Shown: one piece after another, positions 61,101-64,000 of the stretch
Position numbering within the stretch: position 1 is the stretch's first letter
Layout of the letters: every line of letters starts with the position of its first letter
Assembly (NCBI RefSeq): GCF_000002235.5
Contig: NW_022145542.1
Span: 248,001 to 312,000, forward strand
Direction: 5' to 3'
Length of the DNA stretch: 64,000 nucleotides
DNA from: Strongylocentrotus purpuratus
Lineage: Eukaryota > Echinodermata > Echinoidea > Camarodonta > Strongylocentrotidae
Program-made: the position numbers and the translations under genes
Notes under the pieces: model-generated
What the model was told of the DNA's origin: nothing
The model's input: the letters and a program-made list of their open reading frames with translations, nothing else
Database searches by the model: none

Positions 61101-63101
61101 TCAGTGCTGACCAGCGTTGGACCGTTTGTGGGGAGACGCTGGAGTTGAGAGACTTGCAGTCTTTGCAAGCTCCAGCTTGGATTAATGACAAGGTAATTGA
61201 TTCTATAACGAGTGATAATGTGATATTGTGTGAGACTTTCTATGCATCCATTATCCTGCTTACCATGCTCAAAGTACAGAAGGGAGGGATAGGAGGCTAG
61301 CATTTAATATATATATGATTGATACATGTCTGTAAAAACTGAAATTACACAAACTCACACACTGACAATTATTTCAGTTTAATGTAGAAATGCATGTCCA
61401 AAATAAACAAGATAATAAGTTGCCTTATCCATGAGATAGAATAATTACCGTAATTATGATTATGATACCACACATGTAAATTCAATACATTTAATGTATA
61501 GGAATTTAGTAGGTGATATTATACACCATTACTTTCTTTATTGTTAGGATTTAAAACTATCCAAAATCAAGGTTCTTCTTATCAAGCTGCACAATGTAGA
61601 AAAACTTGAAAAATCGACAAATTACAAATTCAGATAATATTGGGTGTTAAATTTCCTATAGTTCTATCTTTTTTCTAAAATATGTCCATTTTAGTTGGAA
61701 CATGTGTGTCTGAATAAAGGCCATTTCTCTCTCACTTTCTCACTAAGAGTACCACATGATATGATTGCAATGCATTTTATGTATTCTTTCATTTTCAGGT
61801 CATTAATTCATTTCTATCCCTCCTGAAGAAGGAGACGAATGAGAGTGAGACTTCTACCAACAGAATCTTTGTGATACCATCATATGCTCCAGTACACTGG
61901 GAGAGGGGCATGTTCGACACGTGGCGCTTCAGATCTGTAAGTTTCTATGACAGTTGTATGATTATATCAATTATATGTGAATGGAATTTTCAGAACATCT
62001 ACAACACCAGACTCAATATACATATCTATTTGTTTTCTAAAACAGGTCAACATGGAAAAGTATGAGTGGATTCTACTACCAGTTAATGTTCATAGGAACC
62101 ATTGGCTATTGTTAGCAGCTAATGTGAGGGAGGGCAAAGTCTCTATTCTGGACTCGTTGCCTAACAAGAAGACTGCAAATGTCTGTTTCCAGAGATTCAA
62201 GTGAGTAGTTCATGTATTTTTTTTCCTATAAGGTGACAATCAACTAAAATGATAACATATTTTCCATGAGAAAGCATTTCAATCAAATACCTTTCGCAAC
62301 CTTAGTAGTATTTTATAATGATGAGGATGGTGGCCCCTCAAGATTTATTCTTTAGATGCAAAATTCATTTTTTTATCATTTCTTTATGCATTGAATGAAT
62401 ATGCAAATAAATGACTTGACGTCATTGCCTCAAAATTGCACATTCAATTAGTGCACAAAGAGAAAAACAAAATCTAAGTTTGTAAGTTTTAAATTTCAAA
62501 GCTTGACCTGACTCCTCCCTGAATTTAATAACAATTATGATTTATCAAACATATTGTAATATGATGGCAAGGTATATTTATCAAAATTTCAAATGTAAAA
62601 CTAGCAAAGTTGCAAAATGATGAACATCATTAACGCATTCATTTGCCTATTCATATTTCATGTCTGAATAGCAATATTTTGCTAGGAAGTCCTTACTGTA
62701 TTGAATTTTTGAAGGAAGGTACATGTAAGTAACATGTTTTTATATATATAGCGGTTGGTTGAATGTCAGGGTCAATTAAAGGTCAATGAACCTACTCCGA
62801 AAATGACAATTTTCCCCAAGCATTCATTTTTAACCAGAAATGATTAAGCAAGGAATATTGTGAGATGTTTATAAAGAGGTAAATAATGGCAAGCGGTTGG
62901 ATGCATGCCGAATGACTGCCCGCAGTTGTGCTAATCTACTTATTCTTCTTTTTTATCATCCTTTTTATTTGTTTCTGCAGAGAGTACATGGAAAGGAGGG
63001 CGCAATTCACTGGTGACCTCAGTAACATGAAGTGGACACTTGGGATTATCCAGTCAGCCAGGCAGAGAGATGGACACTCATGTGGTGCATTTGTTATGAT
63101 G
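36085..63101 (+). CDS. MULE transposase-SWIM-ULP1 protease fusion gene, 3' end outside window
   Basis: Exons: 36085-36214, 38441-38604, 41439-41552, 42801-42953, 45940-46196, 50486-50695, 52575-52840, 53478-53719, 53951-54123, 54800-54977, 55919-56450, seven array exons (57093-59771), 61047-61192, 61799-61936, 62046-62200, 62981-63101. All join in phase into an open frame of about 1373 codons. Order: Cys/His N-terminus, DDE core (D352, D417, E533), SWIM finger (654-668), charged repeat linker (807-1186), ULP1 protease (1187 on; H1300, D1317, Q1361, C1367). No internal stop when spliced this way, and catalytic residues are intact, so it looks under selection. Exon 5 may start at 45970 instead (AAG acceptor, 10 fewer residues). 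The final residues of the protease fold should be coded right of the window. MULE-ULP1 fusions are known in plants (Kaonashi); here 16 or more introns and a shared promoter suggest a domesticated host gene. Confidence 0.85.
36445..36684 (+). mobile_element. LINE 3' end fragment with TATG tail
   Basis: The frame SLSVEIFKKKLKTYLFNK followed by a stop is the typical C-terminus of CR1/L2-like reverse transcriptases. It is followed by a 3' UTR with AAAGCGCTTCGAGC and GCGCTATATAAAAG and a TATG microsatellite tail. A 5'-truncated insert in intron 1 of the fusion gene. Confidence 0.8.
36950..37110 (+). repeat. Fragment related to the 59927 MITE
   Basis: Shares ACAAAGATGAT, CATTATCTCACAAA and the terminal block CAAAACTCAACTTTCCCTTT with 60185-60291, in the same order, but has an insertion and lacks the other end. 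A decayed partial copy. Confidence 0.6.
39250..39925. repeat. Left minisatellite arm, ~60-bp units
   Basis: About nine tandem units containing GTCTGCGGCAGATCTGCGGC and CTTGCCGCATACTAGTATGC. Units alternate between two variants (ATTTTGCTGCAG and ACTTTGCTCCAG), suggesting a two-unit higher-order period. CTGCGGCAG and ACTAGT palindromes make each unit self-pairing. Confidence 0.85.
40478..41112. repeat. Right minisatellite arm, palindromic units
   Basis: Tandem ~55-65-bp units of GAAAGAGTATGCGGCAAGTC followed by TGCGGCAGACCTGCCGCAGA and CTCTTCATCATACT. They are built from the same CTGCGGCAG core as the left arm but have a different linker, so the two arms were amplified separately. Confidence 0.85.
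41590..41885. mobile_element. TTAA-type MITE family, copy 1 (5' truncated)
   Basis: Shares TGTGTACAGTGCTTGTAA, TTATCATTTTGATGATTCCA and AACGTTTCTTTCACAATGCC with the copies at 48955-49318 and 50806-51200. The right end TGGTCTTTATCTTTAA reaches a TTTAA flank. Confidence 0.8.
42209..42510. repeat. Interspersed repeat starting CAGTGCGTCCCAG
   Basis: Begins ACAGTGCGTCCCAGAAAAAA followed by CGAAACCG, a terminus of the kind found on abundant non-coding repeats in marine invertebrates. Only one copy is in the window and the right boundary is approximate. Confidence 0.5.
42550..42733. repeat. Near-perfect hairpin with two 81-nt arms
   Basis: Arms 42550-42630 and 42653-42733 are inverted copies (for example CGTTGACAATCAGCC with GGCTGATTGTCAACG, and TTTTCACTGGCT with AGCCAGTGAAAA) around a 22-nt loop. 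It ends 67 bp before the acceptor of the exon at 42801. It is probably a minimal foldback MITE; if transcribed in the pre-mRNA it would form a long stem. Confidence 0.9.
43351..45735. repeat. Five-copy ~0.53-kb satellite in intron
   Basis: Units beginning ATGTGAGAGTATCTTGCATC start near 43351, 43876, 44396, 44938 and 45481 (periods about 525, 520, 542, 543). Units 3-4 and 1 keep a TA tract after CAGTGATATATAACA, unit 2 has lost it, and unit 5 has expanded it. Units 2 and 4 share the variants CTCAAAC...GAAAATTTATAATAC, while 1 and 3 share CCGGTAGTCTGCATGACTC, pointing to a two-unit higher-order period. The repeated minus-strand open frames are by-products. Confidence 0.9.
46451..46530 (+). mobile_element. 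Hairpin-rich repeat family, short piece
   Basis: TACAGTAGGTTTACGGTTGC, a G/A tract, and AATCCTGAAAAGGACTGTC match the left part of the element at 63717-64000 and, inverted, 24892-25243. Confidence 0.8.
47840..48795 (+). mobile_element. LINE 3' fragment (CR1/jockey-like reverse transcriptase C-terminus)
   Basis: The translation includes RIVGLINKLKYSLLPEDL, SIIFPYLKYCNIVWATNA and KVQKKCLRIATISH, the thumb and connection motifs of CR1/jockey-group reverse transcriptases. A frameshift near 48090 moves the continuation (LNIYDINEEEIATFMYKYKN, IHNYSTRFSNKFH) to another frame, and a stop replaces the Trp of the usual LGPxxWN end. The 3' end is AATAAAATTGAATTGAATTG, a short tandem tail typical of these families. 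5' truncated, inactive. Confidence 0.85.
48955..49318. mobile_element. TTAA-type MITE family, copy 2
   Basis: Left part TTAAAGGTATACATAGACC, then CTCTCAAAAAATGAAATGG and GAAACCGCCTACT shared with copy 3, and a right end GGTTTTACCTTCGATAG. Slightly deleted relative to copy 3. Confidence 0.8.
50486..54977 (+). CDS. Fusion gene transposase core (MULE-type DDE)
   Basis: Five exons, residues 273-629. The RNase H-like transposase core has D352 in FLDATYKTSKYALPLFFL (codon 52600-52602), D417 in FMTDFCEREISAIE (codon 52795-52797), a conserved CDFHREQSW at the end of the central strand, and E533 in HTNNGLERQNRVLK (codon 54011-54013). The 65-residue D-D spacing and the NNGLE context are those of MULE/MuDR transposases. 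All three catalytic acids are retained, so it is either still capable of the chemistry or only recently changed in use. Splice phases are 2, 2, 1, 0, 2, 0 through the module and agree across every junction. It is one unit with the exons before and after, not a separate gene. Confidence 0.88.
50806..51200. mobile_element. TTAA-type MITE family, copy 3 (best preserved)
   Basis: The left end TTAAAGGTAAAGATCCG and the right end CTGATCTTTACCTTCAA are inverted termini abutting TTAA-like flanks, as in piggyBac or Kolobok MITEs. It lies 110 bp after the exon ending at 50695. Confidence 0.8.
51620..52133. mobile_element. Small hAT-like element (CAGGGGCAGATCCA)
   Basis: The left end CAGGGGCAGATCCA and the reverse complement of the right end, CAGAGGCGGATCCA, are inverted termini of the same CAGGGGCGGATC type as the nested element at 8828. 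Target duplication is not exact. An open frame inside (51519-51878, minus) matches no transposase. Confidence 0.65.
53165..53400 (-). mobile_element. LINE 3' tail, antisense
   Basis: On the minus strand it ends with GGTCAATAAATTCAATTCAA and more TTCAA units, the tail form of CR1-like LINEs (compare 48760-48795). Only 3' UTR is left; it sits just before the exon at 53478. Confidence 0.6.
54998..55649 (+). mobile_element. LINE 3' fragment with ATT tail
   Basis: The 150-codon frame at 55021-55473 contains LQRLQNSAARLLTFTKKSD, LRSLHWLPVEKRIIFKIML, RSLRSSSDTLLLNTPRIKH and GPKLWNKLPLKLRQLSSTE, the conserved C-terminal block of CR1/L2-like reverse transcriptases. It is followed by a 3' UTR with AAGCGCCATGAGCACCG and GTGCGCTATACAAG and ends in an ATT array. 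The frame is uninterrupted, so this copy is fairly young, but it lacks everything upstream. Confidence 0.88.
55919..56450 (+). CDS. Fusion gene SWIM zinc-finger exon
   Basis: One 532-bp exon, residues 630-806, phase 0 in and phase 1 out. CECPDWRHLQYPCKH is a canonical SWIM motif (CxCx9CxH; codons from 55991 to 56035), the zinc finger that follows the DDE core in MULE transposases. Downstream are a helical stretch (RKSALRQVGIACREKLNLIR, then LLRELEATLGFMRSK) and a basic end HRKRKSQK that may be a nuclear-localisation signal. This exon is much longer than the others and is the last one before the repeated linker exons. Confidence 0.9.
56924..56994 (+). CDS. Possible alternative terminal exon (array copy 0)
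   Basis: An acceptor with a better pyrimidine tract than its siblings (CATTCTTACCTAG) is followed by CCTCAACATC, the same start as each array exon. In the incoming phase it reads ASTSSTGETMIKKKPAVQTQ, RRK and then TGA at 56992. No usable donor precedes the stop. It could end the protein at about 829 aa, giving a transposase without the protease, or simply be a dead copy of the array exon. Confidence 0.4.
57093..59771 (+). CDS. Seven tandem phase 1-1 linker exons
   Basis: Exon copies: 57093-57254, 57514-57675, 57930-58091, 58346-58507, 58762-58923, 59178-59339 (each 162 bp) and 59604-59771 (168 bp). Genomic period is 416-426 bp and the introns are as alike as the exons. Each copy starts after TTTTACGTAAAG (last copy TATGTAAAG), enters in phase 1 and leaves in phase 1 at ATG|GTAAAT; the last has its own end and a strong GTAAGT donor. 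Each adds 54 residues (56 in the last): a Ser/Thr start ASTSRSTSEG, a basic core KGKKKQK and an acidic tail DEEGEEKQTDMKKKEE. All seven are open. The incoming phase from 56450 and outgoing phase to 61047 both fit, so any number can be spliced in. Function of the linker unknown. Confidence 0.85.
59927..60291. mobile_element. TTAA-flanked MITE
   Basis: Inverted termini AGGGATAGTTGAGTT at the left and AACTCAACTTTCCCT at the right, flanked on both sides by TTAA (59923-59926 and 60292-60295), the duplication of piggyBac and Kolobok elements. No coding capacity. Lies in the intron between the exon array and the protease exons. Confidence 0.85.
60560..60890 (+). mobile_element. Possible LINE 3' UTR with TTGAACT tail
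   Basis: AT-rich sequence ending GATCAATAAAATTGAAC followed by TTAACTTGAACTTGAAA, which looks like a CR1-type poly(A) signal plus tandem tail. No protein remnant, so the call is tentative. Confidence 0.4.
61047..63101 (+). CDS. Fusion gene ULP1/SENP-like C48 protease module
   Basis: Four exons, residues 1187-1373, all in phase. The fold opens with LQAPAWINDKVINSFLSLL, the WLND-type substrate-entry motif of ULP1 proteases. The catalytic His is in NVHRNHWLLLAANV (codon 62100-62102), the Asp in KVSILDSLP (62151-62153), the oxyanion Gln and nucleophile Cys in QRDGHSCGAF (63063-63065 and 63081-63083); the Q-x5-C spacing is exactly that of SENPs. Such enzymes cleave SUMO or NEDD8 precursors and conjugates. 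The exon ends at 63101 with donor GTAATT; about 40 more residues expected for the fold should lie beyond 64000. All catalytic positions are kept, so activity is plausible. Confidence 0.9.
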
Positions 63102-63716
63102 GTAATTACGTTTAACCTATATTTGGCTACCGGTATATTCATTTTTGAATACTTAGGTGAATAAGATAATTTTGAAAATTTATTTATAATTTTGGCAAAA
63201 TAAAAATTTTAATGACGAAGGAAAAACAAGAAAATTTGAAAGCTTTAGGTTTGGCTAAAGTTGCATACAGATTGTGTTTTTCTTTGTAAAAACCCAGAAG
63301 AAAAAAAAATCAATTTTGTACTATTTTATGCGAGTAAAATACTGAAAAAACAGGAATAATTTAAAATTTGAAAAACTGCCGTTTCATGGCTGCCATGGCA
63401 ACAGGGATGACACAGTTCAATTCACTACAATAGCAAATTTTGTCCATAGTAAGAGCCAGCAGCAATTGTGTTTGGAGAAGAAAAAAATCCAACATTTCCA
63501 TATTTATTGTACAAAATAAATGGAAGTTTCATTAATTTTTACAAAAGATTATTGCTTCGTGAAAACTAGTGAATCTATATATACTTTCTTAAATTCCTTA
63601 TTTTTCATCCAATTTCAGACAAATTTTAATTGTTTGTGTTTGTAAAGTCTTACTCTTTTTATTTATATTAACTTAAAAATGGACCGAAAAAGTACTTTAA
63701 AGTGAGATGCTGCTTG
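63102..63716 (+). other. Intron after protease exon
   Basis: AT-rich, no supported exon. An acceptor-like TTTCAG at 63613-63618 would give only eight residues before a stop, so I do not take it as the natural end of the gene. Confidence 0.5.
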
Positions 63717-64000
63717 TAAGTATCGGCTTGCATGGTGATGTAGATATACAGTAGGCTTGCGGGTGCACCATGTGAGAGAGAGGGAGGATTGAGGAGTCCT
63801 GAAAAGGACTCTTGGTAATCTTTCTTGAGGGTGTGTAGTCCTGAAAAGGACTGTTGGTGTAGTCTTGAAAAAGACTGTTGGTTATCTTTCTTAGCTTATA
63901 GTTCTAAGGAGAACTATAGCGCTTGGAGAGGATGGGTGGCAGGAGTGGCTCGACGTTTCGAACAGGTTGACTATCCGTTGTCAGGAGTTGATGTGATACC
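63717..64000 (+). mobile_element. Hairpin-rich repeat family, copy 2 (cut by window edge)
   Basis: TAAGTATCGGCTTGCATGG, then ACAGTAGGCTTGCGGGTGCA, a GA tract and repeated AGTCCTGAAAAGGACT palindromes match 24892-25243 in reverse orientation. The right end is outside the window. Confidence 0.85.

Noticed and set aside
63619-63645. Short terminal exon for the protease gene after TTTCAG
   Set aside because: It would add eight residues and truncate the ULP1 fold; the proper last exons are expected past the window.

Overview
The window looks like a piece of an animal genome, most likely a sea urchin or close relative. It is AT-rich. Its genes are split into short exons with canonical splice sites. 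The proteins (RIM, NCKIPSD, DPM3) are of bilaterian type, and the introns and intergenic DNA are full of MITEs, foldback elements, tRNA-type SINEs and CR1/jockey-like LINE 3' ends. Species was not determined; the echinoid call is inferred from the general character of the genes and repeats.

Layout. 1-7.6 kb: the first coding exon of a RIM-type active-zone gene on the minus strand (3224-3939), with noncoding DNA on both sides. 7.7-18.4 kb: a gene-free block of repeats. It holds a GACAATTACC minisatellite, a hAT-like element with a second one nested in it and a decayed zinc-finger fragment, a TTCCGAAAATG minisatellite, two large foldback elements (11.33-13.09 and 13.90-17.40 kb) and a small TIR element. 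18.77-25.58 kb: NCKIPSD/SPIN90 on the plus strand, nine coding exons, complete at 630 aa. 31.07-34.06 kb: DPM3 on the minus strand, four coding exons, complete at 94 aa. 35.9-36.1 kb: a probable shared, divergent promoter.

36.09-63.10 kb, running off the right edge: one long plus-strand gene that is the main item here. Every exon I could define joins in phase into one open frame of about 1373 codons. In order it encodes a WRKY/GCM-like Cys/His region, a MULE-type DDE transposase core with all three acidic residues, a SWIM zinc finger, a linker encoded by seven tandem copies of one symmetric phase 1-1 exon, and a ULP1/SENP-type (C48) cysteine protease with His, Asp, Gln and Cys in place. It is therefore a transposase-SUMO-protease fusion whose linker length could be set by splicing. 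Its promoter region next to DPM3 and its many introns suggest a host gene rather than a mobile element, but the 3' end is not in the window.

The introns of this gene contain a nested inverted-repeat element (38.95-41.28 kb), a perfect-length 81-nt-arm hairpin just before an exon (42.55-42.73 kb), a five-copy ~0.53-kb satellite (43.35-45.73 kb), two LINE 3' ends carrying reverse-transcriptase C-terminal sequence, and three copies of one TTAA-flanked MITE family. I saw no tRNA or rRNA genes, no CRISPR and no bacterial-type operons.
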